Assembly (NCBI RefSeq): GCF_964656455.1
Contig: NC_135720.1
Coordinates: 99,212,696 to 99,276,695 of the forward strand
DNA: 64,000 nt
Reading direction: 5' to 3'
Origin: Halichoerus grypus
Taxonomy: Eukaryota; Chordata; Mammalia; Carnivora; Phocidae
The position numbers and the translations under genes are program-made. This document shows, piece after piece, positions 23,018-34,759 of this stretch. The notes beneath the pieces were generated by a model. The model saw only the letters and a list, made by a program, of their open reading frames with translations, did no database searches and had not been told where the DNA came from. Within the stretch, counting starts at the first letter, position 1, and each line of letters starts with the position of its first letter.

Positions 23018-23670
23018 CAAGCATATCTTAGAGATACGGTGGGTTTGGTTCTGGACCACCACAAGAGAGTAAATATCGCAATGAAGTGTGTCACCTGCAG
23101 TTTTTGGTTTCCCAGTACACATAAAAGTTGTGGTTACACCATACTATAGTCTGTTAAAGTATGCAATAGCGTTATGTATGTCTTTAAGAAAAGTACATAC
23201 TTTAATTTAAAAATATTGTTAAAAGATGCTAGGTATCCTGTCATCTTAGCTTTCAATGAGTTGTTGTCACTGATCAAAGATCACCATAACAGGGGCACCT
23301 GGGTGGCTCATTCGGTTGAGCATCTGCCTTTGGCTTGGGTCATGATCCCAGGGTCCTGGGATTGAGTCCCACATCAGGCTCCCTGCTCAGCGGGGAGGCT
23401 GCTTCTCCCTCTCCATCTGCACTCTCTCTCTCTCTCAAATAACTAAATAAAATCTTTAAAAAAAATCACCATAACATATAATAATAATGACAAAGTTTGA
23501 AATACTATAAGAATTACTACAATGTGACACAGAGACACAAAGTGACCAAATGCTGTTGGAAAAATGGCCCCAACAGATTTGCTGGATGCAGGGTTGCCAT
23601 AAACTTTCCATTTGTAGAAAACATAGTATCTGCGAAGCACAGTAAAGTGCAATAAAATGAAATATGACTG
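23018..23670 (-). mobile_element. Tigger1-like TcMar DNA transposon, non-autonomous
   Basis: Terminal inverted repeats: CAAGCATATCTTAGAGATAC at the left, and a right end reading ...GCACAGTAAAGTGC then AATAAAATGAAATATGACTG. TA dinucleotides sit just outside both ends (23016-23017 and 23671-23672), as expected for Tc1/mariner integration. Inside, TGTGACACAGAGACACAAAG and TGCTGTTGGAAAAATGGC are Tigger1 landmarks. No transposase frame remains. A SINE sits inside at 23292-23464. Confidence 0.85.
23292..23464 (+). mobile_element. SINEC, sense, inside Tigger1-like element
   Basis: Head GGGGCACCTGGGTGGCTCAT, tail CAAATAACTAAATAAAATCTTTAAAAA. Perfect duplications ATCACCATAACA at 23280-23291 and 23465-23476. 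Confidence 0.97.
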
Positions 23671-23672
23671 TA

Positions 23673-24195
23673 TCTTTAATAAAAGCTACAAAGTTTGGCA
23701 TCAAATCTGCTTCTAATCATACCTCTTAGTGGTTATATCAATATAAATATTATAGATGCTAGTTTATAGTTCATTAAAACAATTGGTTGAGTGCCAGGAA
23801 TGCTATTTAGGGATTTCAGCCACATTCAGAATGTATCATAATTGATGAGAATAACTAAATCCTTGACTTGCTTCTTATTGTATAATATACATATAATCTT
23901 ATTTTTTATCACAGTTGTTTCACTTAAATATTTAAATAACAAAGATGTTCTAGGCTACTGTGAGGAAAAAAATATGATAAGGTGAGTACATTTTCTGCAT
24001 TAAATAGACTTTATGCTTTCATTGTGATAGCAACTTTTGATGAAGTGAACATTTTGGTACGTTCAGTCTTAGAGAAATGTATATTTCTTATCTCTGCCCA
24101 CTTAACTGGTTTTTCCTCCTTTGCCTAGAGATTCCCATTTCCTCTCTTTGTCTTTCCCATATTCCTAATCCTGCTCATGGAAGTCTTGACCTTTC
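23673..24195. other. Unassigned sequence
   Basis: AT-rich, no gene or repeat recognised. Confidence 0.4.
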
Positions 24196-24199
24196 TCAT

Positions 24200-24450
24200 G
24201 AGTTCATTCTCTGTGGCTATATTCTGGGAAGAGAATATAAGCCCAGACAGACAAGACCCCTGTTGTCCTTGAGTTTATAATCTACAGAAATCTTCCTTGA
24301 TTTTCTCTTTCCTCAACTGCTTCTGTTCCAGTTAGAACTACTTGCTTTCCTTTCTATATTGCTCTTAAAGGCTTTGAAGCTTAAACCTTTATCATAGTTA
24401 TTTCTCTGCTTTATTGAGTCTTAAGTGCTGATCAATTAAATTGTAACCCT
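24200..24450 (+). repeat. L2-like 3' sequence
   Basis: AATCTTCCTTGATTTTCTCTTTCC, then CTTATCATAGTTATTTCTCTGC, GAGTCTTAAGTGC and AATTGTAA, in the order of the sense L2 3' end. Diverged. Confidence 0.45.
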
Positions 24451-27400
24451 TCTTCCCACCTGAGTTCTGAACCAGTTAAGATCAAACAGTGAGGTGAATG
24501 GGATATAAAATAAATCTATTTTGATAAAGCTCAGAATGGGCAGTAGGCGGATGGGGTTCCTGATACCGAACTCCAAAATTAGACAATTATTTCTTAGTAA
24601 AAAACTCCCTAGAAAAAGTGAACACTGCCATGTGCCAACTCTGCTAGGTATGGTACAGTATGAGAATGAACTTCCAGCAAATCCTAAAACTTAAAAGGTA
24701 AAGGGACTAGAAAGGGGGTGTCTATGCATACCCAGTTTGTCTTCTCAAGCCGGACATGAGGGAATAAAAAGTGTGGATTAGGCCAGATGTGGGCTCCCTC
24801 CACATCTGGATGGGGAAGAAGTGTTCCCATTCCCACACACTCTGCATATTTCCCTACCAGTGGGTCCTTTCTGAATTTATTTTTTAATACTGCAGAGTGG
24901 CTAGAATGCAATAGGCATTTGCAAATTATTAAATAAATTTATTAGAAGATAAGCACATTTCATGGATTTACTCCAAAACAAAGAAGACTTGAATGTTCTT
25001 GGACTGAATAAATTCTAGTATTTACTACTTTGTAAATAGTATATTCTACCTCATGTGTATTTTCATGATATTGACACTGTCAAGATAAAACGTTTAATCG
25101 TTATAGTCAACCATATCCAGTCTTGTATACTTACTGAGGAAAAAACGTGAACATGAGTATCTTAAAAAATTATCAGTGAATATGGTGGCAATAAAAACTT
25201 CAAATCACTGTAGACTGAATTATGTGAAAAAGGTCTGAGAAGACCTCACTGTGATCCAAAGAGCTTTTTTAGAAATCTTGAAACTTTATAACAGCATCTG
25301 GAACTGAAATCTGGGATGTGGTAGAAGAGAAATTCAGGAGATAGGGACACCTTGGCAACTAAGCTTAAGAAAGTCTGATGCTATTTCAGCCATACATTTT
25401 AAACATTCTTAATTAATCTATGTCCCCATCCACCAACCATGTGATGTCAGTCTTTGCTGATAACAGAACATCTGCTGACTTGGTCAGGGAAGCAGCCCTT
25501 CATTCAATCGGGGATATGGTCTGATTTTCCTAACAGCAAAGTTTGCCTTAGGGTTTACCATTAATTAATTGTGTCTAAATATTAACTGACATCCATTCTA
25601 GGGTGTGAGCAAAACTCCCCTCCAGGGTACATCCTCTGTGGAAAATCTAACATTTCCATTATGAAAGCCAAGAGGATGAAATACTTTTAGAAATGTGGCT
25701 GTTGAGTGCAAAGGAGGAGGCAAATATCTCCTACCAATTGAGGAAAGAGAAAAGAAAGAGTAAGAGAAATGGCTCCAGGGAAGGGGATGGTTAGAGAACT
25801 GATTCATGCCAGCATTCAAAGAAATGGAATAAAAAGAAGGAAGAGAGAATGGCAGGCTGGCTGAGGAATCTTCCTGTATTAGAGCTGTAGAGTCCAACGA
25901 GCCATGGGGTTGTTGTGATGGACAGGAAGAGGAACTCTTATGAGAACTTCACCTTGGAAATGCTTTCCTTCCATAGGGGAGAGGTTTGTCTGCAAGAATA
26001 ACTAAAAACTGATGGTCTTGGGTCATATAGAATTATATCAAGTCTTTTGTCCTTTTATTTCTAGAGAACTGACTTTAGTTTGAGATCAAATTACAAAGTA
26101 ATTCAAGCTGTTTGCTTCATGTTCAAGAACTAAATAATGTGTTAGATCCGATGCTGCAATTTCTTATTCCTCACAAGGAATGATTTTGTCCTGAGGAAAT
26201 GATTTAAGCAGGATCTTTTCTCCTTTTGGACATCTCTGAAAACTGAGACCCCCTGTGTCAACGTAACTGTTTGCGCTTAAAATTTTTTAGCCAGAAAGAT
26301 CAGACTGCATACTAATAAATAACTTTACCCTCTGCTTCAGGATTTTCTTGTACACCAATTTGTCCAGGCAGACATTGGCTTATATGGGAAAATAGCTATT
26401 GAAACAGGACAGTAGGTTTCTCACATGGACTAAGAGCAGTAATCAGCTCATCAAGACCTGCTTCAAGATCCTTGCCCACTATGTCACAAACTTTGCTCAG
26501 TCTAAGCTGTGACCTCTTGAAAGACCCATCTTTAATTATTTGACCCCAAATCCCTTCAGTTTCTTCCTTCAATCTGGGAGGCAATTAGGACTCTATACCA
26601 AAGTAGTGTTTCCCCATGTTAGAGGAAGTTTAATAAACTCAGCTCTGTTTGACCCCACAAGATTTGGTGGTCTTACAGGTAACTGAGGATCTATCTAGTA
26701 TGTAGGTAGAAGCATCCACATGGACATTACATACTCTCAGGATGTTATCCAGGTTTTTCACTTTAGTATAGAGGAAACTAGGCATCAGAGTTGTCAGTGA
26801 AATTGGGGAATAAGTGACTTAGTTGAAGAGAACAACGAGGTGCTATGCTTGAATAAGAGCCTCAGGAGAGCAGGTTTTGAGACATTAGAAGAAAATTAAT
26901 GGTCTGTAGAACTAGAAACCAGTAACCAGTCTCTTCTCTTGACTATGAGGTCCATGCTTTGTGCAAGAGTGAGATTCTCCCTCAGATTTCCAAGGAGACA
27001 TCCAAGTTTTGTTTAGGATCCAATAGTGGAAAGAATGTGGTAAATACTTATCTTATTCTATATCCATGAGGGACCCAGATGTAGAGGAGAAAGTTTTCAT
27101 AGAACAATTAGTGAGTCCTTCTTAAAAAGTGAGACCTGAATAGGATTTGGCAATAATAACTCAGTGACTGGACCTTTTTAGGACTTGGAACTCTTTTATT
27201 TCTGAAGATGTAATATAGACTTCCAATTCTCTGACCACATGCCTTATATTTCCAGCTGTCTCAATTCTTTTGTTTCATCATACCTGATCTTTTATGTGGT
27301 TGATATCTCAACTTTTTTGTTCGTTCCATCAGCTCTTATATTATTTTATTTTTGGCCTAGGATCCATTGCTTCTAATGCTTACCAAATTTCTCAACTCCA

Positions 27401-27785
27401 TTCTCTTTTATCATTCCAACAATCCATTCCTGGATGGGTCCTACTGACTGCCTCTCTAGCTTCTCTGTCTGGAGGGCTAAATTTTCCGAGTACTGCTGGA
27501 GAATAACCATCACATATAAATCCATGGTCTCTAACCGCAATTGGGCTCTTACCACTGCCTAGGAAGTTTTCTACAGGTTCTTGAAGCACTGCCTCACTAA
27601 TTCCCCACAGCTAAATTTTGAAATCTTCCCTGTTCTCCAAAGGGCACCTATCCATCTGCCTCCCTTTCACTCTCAACATTACTGAACAAACAAAACTAAC
27701 ACTACCACCACCAACAAAAACCACATCAACAACAGCAATAATAACCAGGTAGGGGATTTTATTAATGACTTCAGCTTCCAGTAAT
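24451..27785. other. Long unassigned stretch
   Basis: 3.3 kb with no SINE, L1, MIR or DNA-transposon landmark. Frames at 24684-24911, 25598-25897, 26396-26584 and 27294-27589 lack domains. Either single-copy intergenic/intronic DNA or repeats too old to recognise by eye. Confidence 0.4.
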
Positions 27786-28170
27786 TATTTTTTAGAGTTA
27801 TATTTGACATACAACATTGTGTAAGTTTAACGTGTACAACATATTGATTTGATACATTTATCTTGCAATCTGATTGCCATTGGAGTGTTAGCACCTCTAT
27901 CCTATCACATAATTATCATTCCTTCTAGCGCTGGGAACACTTAAGATCTAGTCTCTTAACAAGTTTGATGTTTATAATACAGTTTTGTTGTCTATAATCA
28001 CTGTACTCTGTATTAGGTCTCCTGGACTTAATTACCTCCTAGTTGCAAACATATGCCCTTAAACAGCCTCTCCCATTCCTCCACATTCCCCACCCCCACC
28101 CCCCGCCCAGCCCCTGGTAGTTATACTTATCTTGTCTTCATCTTCTAAAATAATGGAAATCGTGTATATT
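27786..28170 (-). repeat. L1 (L1MA/L1MB-like) 3' UTR fragment
   Basis: GAGTTATATTTGACATACAACATTGTGTAAG, CGTGTACAACATATTGATTTGATACATTTAT, AGATCTAGTCTCTTAACAAG and the C-rich CCCCACCCCCACCCCCC stretch are antisense L1 3' UTR landmarks in correct order. Confidence 0.8.
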
Positions 28171-28199
28171 CCTGAGACTGACCCCCTCATGAGTGTCCT

Positions 28200-28560
28200 A
28201 GCTCTAATCCATTCCCACCTTTTCAGGTGTTTGGTCCATCTGTGAACTTATTCCTATCTCTCCAGTTTCTTCTCCATTGCCTTTTTTGTATCAGTCTTTA
28301 AATAGGCTCAATTGTTTTCAATTTTCAAAAAGAAAAGATAGCCTTCTACAACCTGTGCTCTTCTCTAGTCCCACTCACTTTTCCTCCCTTCTCTCTCTCG
28401 TGATGTTTTTGAGCTGTACTTGCCCTCTTTAGTGTCCGGTCTTTCACTCGATTCTCAACCTGCCTTCTAACTCTTCCCTCTGAAATGCTACTGAAATGGG
28501 TCTGGCAAAGGTCACCAATGAGTTTTTCATGACTTCATTCTTTAGGAGTTTTTCATCTTT
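28200..28560. repeat. Probable ancient repeat, family unresolved
   Basis: Pyrimidine-rich sequence ending GGGTCTGGCAAAGGTCACCAATGAG, a motif I recognise from a widespread old mammalian repeat but cannot name. Confidence 0.35.
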
Positions 28561-28569
28561 ATTTCTTTT

Positions 28570-28850
28570 GTTTTACCTGCAGGGTTTTATGTTATTGAAC
28601 AAGGAAAGCCTCAGAGAAGAGTGAAGATAGACATTCCAGGCAAGGGAGTATGGCATAAATAAGGGAGGGTGTCATGGAATTCAAGGAGACAGTGAAAAGA
28701 TATTTGGGGCAAGGCATAAGCTTTCTATAGAATAAGGGGGATAGGAGGAAAGTATGTTGGTATTAGATTGTTGGAAGAGCCCCGAAGACCATGTCAAGGA
28801 ATTCAAACAGTATTCCACAGTGACCAAGGATTTTTTTCTCAAACTATTGG
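28570..28850 (-). repeat. L2-like fragment
   Basis: GGAAAGCCTCAGAGAAGAGTG..., GACATTCCAGGCAAGGGAGTATGGC and GGGGCAAGGCATAAGC resemble antisense L2 ORF2 3' sequence (GGAAGGCCTC...GCATTCCAGGCAGAGGG). Confidence 0.5.
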
Positions 28851-28989
28851 AAAAGAGAACAGTACACAGTATGAGGTGTCCATTATCATTTATCTGTCAC
28901 TGTGTTTCAAACAAGGTGACTCAGGCTTCCTTATGCTTATGGCATAAATCATGGGCAGTTGAGGTAAGGGAAACATAAGGAATACTTTT

Positions 28990-30740
28990 GCTTTGAGTTT
29001 GAGGCTGGGCAAAAATTTCCGTGAGATCCAGGAAGGCAGTTGAAGATACAGGACTAGCCTTGCAGAAAGGACAGCACAGACATGCAGATGAAGGAGTTAT
29101 TCCTGGAGAAGTGAGTGCTGAAGTATTCATCAAGATCTCTGTTGAGACAAGCAAACCATTCTCAAGATAGTTCCTTCCTTCCCTTCAATTTGCTTTTTTT
29201 TTTGGCACTCAGAGAATTCCTTGCAGTACATTTGTACAGAGTTCCATTTTATCTTACATTTAAAACTGTTGTCATTCATAGATGATACCGTTTTTGTTAC
29301 ACTGATAGGTCCGTTAGTGACTGGTGGGTAAGGCACATTTTTCCTTTTGACAGTTGGCTTGCAATTTTTTTTTTCTGTACATGCTGAATTGCTTTCTTGC
29401 TCTTACAAATATATTCAACATCACAGTTCTGCCACATGACAGACAGAAGGCCCTGGCAGATTCCAACCTCAGGAAGAAATTATGTCTGTTTCTATAGTAT
29501 TATTCAGAGATCCATGTATGTATGTCAGGAGACACCTTTGCGTTCGCAGTGGGCTTCCACGAAATGAAAGGCATACGATGTGATATTCCTTGATGTCATT
29601 TTAACCAATTGGATCACTGTGTTTTAAGTTAATTGTCAAAGAGTAGATTAAAAATTGGATTCCATGTGCTTTTTACATGATTTCATAAATATGTTTTAAA
29701 GTAAAATGTAAGGGTTGATGCTTGGATTTGATGTATTTCTTGTGAACTTTGAGATCTATAAACAGACGATTGTACAGTTCTAAGTATTAGTGACCAAATA
29801 TCAAGTTTCTGATGATGTAGATATACAAGTAGATAAAAAACTAGAGTGTTTGAAACAGCTGATAAAGTCTGCAACAGTTTCTAATCTATTTTTGTTGCAT
29901 TCTAGCAGAGATCCTGATCTTCCTTTGGTATTGTGTGACATCTTCAATTAGAATTCATCATGATTACAGGATACTAGAGTTGTCACTCTTTCTTTCTGGG
30001 AATGTTGTATTTGTCAAAAACTCTTTCAATGTTCATTCCGAGAAACTTTGCCCAGTGTAATGTCTGTGTACATACCTATACATATTTGTAATATACATAA
30101 TATTATATTTAGTGTCTACTTCATATCCTTCAGATGTCAGTTACTGCAGGTTTTTTGAGAGTAGGGCTAGGCCTTTCTCAATATCTTGCCTCTGCACCAC
30201 ACACAATTCTCTGTAAATAGTGGTTATACAATTGTTTTTTGTATTGAGGTGGTCTATTCCCTATTTACTCCCTCATCTCTATTATCTATTGATGACATTT
30301 TGTGTGTATATATCTGTTTGCCAAATTCTGTACCTAGACTTTGGATAATCAATATTACCACAATATAATTGTTATAATATTATTTCAATTTTGGGAGAAA
30401 AAAAGGCAGCTAAATGATGTCACCTTTATTTGCATTCAGACAAATCCTAATGACACAGTTTGCTTGAAGTCCCAGAAGTTTTCACACTGGGGTGGAAAGT
30501 AAATGATCTATAGCTCTTAGCAATCATTTCAGAATAGCCATATCGTACCTGTCTAGTGAAGGACACTTTGGTTTCTGAATAGATAGAATTGTCCTAGCTA
30601 TGTGATTATAGGGCCCTACTATCCCAGTATCTCAGATCATATGTTCTTTTTGCAGCATTGTGCCTGGGGCATTTCAGGGCAAGGTCCATTTTTCCTGAGA
30701 GGAAATGTGTTGGAGTGGGATGATCTGTCAGACTAGAAGG
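28990..30740. other. Unassigned sequence
   Basis: No repeat landmark or gene. Small frames at 29130-29336, 29683-29874 and 30186-30368 are not supported. Confidence 0.4.
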
Positions 30741-30744
30741 TCTA

Positions 30745-30942
30745 GATCAGTGGTTCTCAGAGTGTGCTCCCCAGACCAGCAGTGTCAGCATCCCCCAGGG
30801 AGGTAACCAAAATAAAAGTTCTCTGGTCCCATCTCAGGCCTATGGAATGAGAAGGTCTGGGGGTGGAGCCAACAGTCTGTGTTTTAATAAGTCCTCCAGG
30901 TGTTTCTGATGCGCAGGAAAGTTGGAGAGCTGATGGTCTAGA
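30745..30942 (+). repeat. MER5A-type hAT fossil
   Basis: ATCAGTGGTTCTCAGAGTGTGCTCC, GACCAGCAGTGTCAGCATC, TCTGTGTTTTAATAAGTCCTCCAGGTG and end AGAGCTGATGGTCTAGA. CAGTGGTTCTC is the typical MER5 terminus. Confidence 0.85.
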
Positions 30943-31009
30943 GAGTGGTTGAGCACTTAAAGAGGTCATTCAACATGGACAATGTATGACTTAGAGGATG
31001 TGCTTCCTA

Positions 31010-31090
31010 TTTTCATTCCTGCACTGATTCAGTTTGCAACTTTGAGCCTCAGGTTTCCCAGCTATAAAATGAGGGGTTATAGTTACAAAG
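31010..31090 (+). repeat. MIR 3' fragment
   Basis: CAACTTTGAGCCTCAGGTTTCCCAGCTATAAAATGAGGGG. Confidence 0.6.
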
Positions 31091-32004
31091 TTAGAGTTAC
31101 TATAGCTTACTAATTCTAAACTCTGACAGTGTGCTGCTTTCCCAAAGAGGAAGTTTTCTCTAGTTAGTCTTGTGGCTGCAACATGGTAAATAATTTCTGG
31201 TTTCCCTTTCAGTCAGTCACCTGACTTGGTATTCAGAGGAAGATTAACCTAAATGAAACAAAGTAACTTTATCACTGGATGCTTGACTGATTCTTAAATT
31301 TCGGTGGCCTTTTATAGTGAGACACCTACTGTAATTCTTAGCCCCACAGTCAGCATACTCGGTGAGGCTATGGGACCAACTCCCGGTTTCAACCTGCCAG
31401 TCCAAGATGTTCCAGCAGATAAGATGATTGGGTGTAAGTGTTCCTCATAAAATTTATCTCTTAGTTTCCTTTTTCCTACATATTATCAGAGAACAAAGGG
31501 TGGGAGTGTCTAGAACAAGATAGGCATTTGCTATCTGGTAAAATTAGTATATTAAATATTAAAGTTTGTAGTCTAGATGTGATTGCCTAAAATGAGTTCT
31601 AATGGACAAATTCAATCTTTTATACCAGCTCTAAAACAAATACAGTTATTCTTCTAGTCACCTAGGTATACAAACTTGGAATCTTCAAATAATTCATCTC
31701 TTTCTTATACCAATGGTCATTATATATTGTCCTCTTAATTTTTCATTTATGATATTTTGAATTCATAATGGCCTCTAGATTTTCCATACTGATGCCATTG
31801 ACCTCAAAGTCTCTGTGTGAGGTTTTGTAATCCATAGCGCAACAACAACAATAGCTTCTTAGTGGGTTTGGCTACATGGTCCTCAAACCTTAACATGAGA
31901 CATAAACTTGACTCTAAAAAAGAGGCATTTCCAGTAGGCTATTTTTGACAAGTGAGATTTAAGGTTTAATAAATAAATGCCATACATTTTCTTGAACAAA
32001 CAGA
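31091..32004. other. Unassigned sequence
   Basis: No gene or repeat recognised between the MIR fragment and the SINE at 32021. Confidence 0.4.
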
Positions 32005-32020
32005 AGGCAATGGTTTATTC

Positions 32021-32224
32021 TTTTTTTTTTTTTTTTAAGATTTTATTTATTTATTTGACAGAGAGAGACACAGTGAGAGAGGGAACACAAGCAGGGGGAG
32101 TGGGAGAGGGAGAAGCAGGCTTCCCACTGAGCAGGAAGACCAATGCGGGGCTTGATCCCAGGACCCTGGGATCATGACCTGAGCCGAAGGCAGACACCTA
32201 ACGACTGAGCCACTCAGGCGCCCC
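32021..32224 (-). mobile_element. SINEC, antisense, young-looking
   Basis: T16 run, AAGATTTTATTTATTTATTTGACAG, GACACAGTGAGAGAGGGAAC, head ending GAGCCACTCAGGCGCCCC. Perfect duplications GGCAATGGTTTATTC at 32006-32020 and 32225-32239. Confidence 0.98.
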
Positions 32225-32589
32225 GGCAATGGTTTATTCTTCCTCAGGTGCTGTCCATACAGGATGGATCTAATTCCAGAGGTCACTCTAGTGGAGCTTT
32301 TAATGGACTCTTCCCATGTTATACTAATAGCATGTATGAGTACTTGACTTCAGCGTCTCAGACTATCTGTCTGTCAATCTGGCACTTTCTTCAAACAAAA
32401 TATTATTTTCAGGAAAAAAAAAAAAAGTCTGAGATCCAAAATAGACTAGGACTGATAAAATTGTGTTCCAGTTTGTGTAAATGATCTAACCTCCTTTTAG
32501 ACACTGGGGTCTGGAATGGCTGTTTTAGCAAATTTCTTACTCCATCACCTTGTTAAAAATACAGATGGTTGTATAACTTTGTCTAAGCT

Positions 32590-32790
32590 CATGCATTATT
32601 GAGCTGATAAATCATAGTGGCTTTGAAAGAGCCAATATGCTCCAGCTGCCTCTCATGCAAATTAACTGCATGTGCTAAAACTCCTTATGGAAATTTCAAT
32701 GGCTAAAAATATTACACACAATCAAAACCCAATGTTATTTTTGCTTTTCCTCTACAATATTTTCTTAGTATACATTTTAAGAGGTTTTCA
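32590..32790. promoter_or_regulatory. Candidate conserved non-coding element
   Basis: Repeat-free block with GAGCTGATAAATCATAG, CCAATATGCTCCAGCTGCC and the octamer/homeodomain composite ATGCAAATTAACTGCATG (near 32656). Inferred from motif density. Confidence 0.3.
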
Positions 32791-32834
32791 ATTGTGGTAA
32801 CTTCTGGATTTGGCTTTATTTTAAAGGAAGAACC

Positions 32835-32902
32835 TACACGCACACACACACACACACACACACATACACAAATATACATATATATGCATATATATATATA
32901 TA
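32835..32902. repeat. (CA)n then (TA)n compound microsatellite
   Basis: ACACGCACACA... array followed by ATATACATATATATGCATATATATATATA, abutting the left end of the Tigger2-like element. Confidence 0.9.
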
Positions 32903-33683
32903 ACCAATTCTCATTATTAGCAGTAATTATGTTCTATGAAGTCATCACAAATGCTGAATTAGCAAATACTGAACGATTGCTCCTAGGGGCAATAACAGGG
33001 TTAGGTTCCTGTGAGCCTCTGCTCACATTTTGGTTAACCGATCAATATACAACCTTGTTTTATGTGTTTTTGTTTAAAGACATTTTATATAATATCTATT
33101 GTTGAATTAGTAGCACTGAATATGGCCAAGAGTACTATAACTCATGTCTGAATGAAGCTCAGCTAATACATATGTTTTCTCCATGAGGAATATCAGGCTC
33201 CTTGTGCTTAGGAACACTAGACAACTAGTTGAGGGCCATTTTAAACAGTGAAATCCCCTTGGGCTTCTGGGTGGCTCAGTCCATTAAGTGTCTGCCTTTG
33301 GTTCAGGTCATGATCTCAGGGTCCTGGGATTGAGCCCTGCCTTGGGCTCCCTACTCAGCAGGGAGTCTGCTTCTTCTTCCCCCTCCTCCTGTGGGCTCTC
33401 TCTCTTAAATAAATAAATAAAATCTTAAATAAATAGTGAAATCCCCAACAAAAAGCAAAAAAATACAAAAATATATGGCAGTAAATATACTATTAACAGG
33501 GCACTTGTTTACAATCTGAGTGCTAAAACAAGAAGGCAGTTGGGTGTGAGTCAGAAGATTCAAAATTTTTGTCACTGTGCATATGTTTGCAAATGACCAT
33601 GAAAACAGCTGTGAGTATTGACTGATTGGGGGGTTACAAATAAATTTTAGCAAGTAGGATCTGTGAAAAATGAGGATCGATTG
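32903..33683 (-). mobile_element. Tigger2-like DNA transposon, interrupted
   Basis: Left end ACCAATTCTCATTATTAGCAG and right end CTGTGAAAAATGAGGATCGATTG are diverged inverted repeats resembling Tigger2 termini (CAGTTGACCCTCRTTATTCGC...). TA sits outside the right end. GGGGTTACAAATAAATTTTAGC near 33631 is a further family landmark. No transposase frame. A SINE splits it. Confidence 0.6.
33259..33433 (+). mobile_element. SINEC, sense, inside Tigger2-like element
   Basis: TTGGGCTTCTGGGTGGCTCAG head, tail AAATAAATAAATAAAATCTTAAATAAA. Duplications CAGTGAAATCCCC (33246-33258) and TAGTGAAATCCCC (33434-33446). Confidence 0.95.
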
Positions 33684-33689
33684 TATGAT

Positions 33690-34224
33690 AATTAGATGCG
33701 AATGGAATGTGGTAAAAATTTAGAACTCTAAACTCAAAATAACACAATAAGTCTACAAGTATGTTCTTAAAAGTTTCAAGGTACCCCATTCTGCGAGTTC
33801 CTATTCAATGAAAGTGAATTTATCTTCAAGTATAGTTTCTTCTCTCACGTTCTGACCATATTTTGTCTCTGCTACTTTTTTTCTTCTATATACATGACTT
33901 ATTATTTTGATGACCAGGACTAGTTACTTTTCCTTGGTTCTTTGTTTCTTAGCTAGTGATGTGATTGATTAGTTATACCTGGTTAGACTGGTATTGATTA
34001 GTTATACCTGGTTAGAATGCCAACATTCAAAAGACATTGCATGATCTCATTGAGCCACAGTTTATGAGTTGCCCGTGATTTCTTACATGAACTGAATATT
34101 TATATTTTATAAGTAGACTTACTTTTTTTCTCTTCAACACATTCACCAGTCCAATGTCCTATTAAAACAGTTACTTCTTGTCTGCTTTGAGCTTCCCTTC
34201 TTCGTATCTAAATGCAGCCTTTAA
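33690..34224. other. Unassigned sequence with a 24-bp duplication
   Basis: A 24-nt block beginning ATTGATTAGTTATACC occurs identically at 33964-33987 and 33993-34016 (period 29). No gene. Confidence 0.5.
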
Positions 34225-34240
34225 AAGAATATAAACTGGA

Positions 34241-34441
34241 GGACTCTGAGAAACAAACGGAGGGTTCTAGAAGGGAGGGGGGTGGGGGAATGGGTTAGCC
34301 TGGTGATGGGTATTAGGGAGGGCATGTATTGAATGGAGCACTGGGTGTTATACGCAAACAGTGAATCATGGAACACTACATCAAAAACTAATGATGTAAT
34401 GTATGGTGACTAACATAACATAATAAAATAAAATTAAAAAA
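34241..34441 (+). mobile_element. 5'-truncated L1 insertion (3' UTR only)
   Basis: About 200 bp matching, on the opposite strand, the 3' UTR of the L1 at 61.4 kb: GGACTCTGAGAAACAAAC, GGGTTCTAGAAGGGAGG, GGGTTAGCCTGGTGATGGG, GAGCACTGGGTGTTATACGC, ATGATGTAATGTATGG, ending in AATAAAATAAAATT and A-rich tail. Duplications AAGAATATAAACTGGA at 34225-34240 and 34442-34457. Confidence 0.95.
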
Positions 34442-34536
34442 AAGAATATAAACTGGAAAAATAAAGTAACTTTCTAATTCCTTTTATTCATAAGCTGGTT
34501 CCCTTTAGATTCTTATTACTTATTATAATAGCTATT

Positions 34537-34739
34537 TTATTTTTTAAAGATTTTATTTATTTATTTTGACAGAGAGAGAGAGAGACAGCGAGAGAGGGAA
34601 CATAAGCAGGGGGAGTGGGAGAGGGAGAAGCAGGCTTCCTGCTGAGCAGAGAGCCTGACGTGGACCTTGATCCCAGGACCCTGGGATCATGACCTGAGGC
34701 GAAGGCAGACGCTTAACAACTGAGCCACCCAGGCACCCC
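34537..34739 (-). mobile_element. SINEC, antisense
   Basis: TTTTTTAAAGATTTTATTTATTTATTTTGACAG, head ending GAGCCACCCAGGCACCCC. Duplications TATAATAGCTA near 34524-34534 and 34740-34750. Confidence 0.96.
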
Positions 34740-34759
34740 TATAATAGCTACTTTTAATG

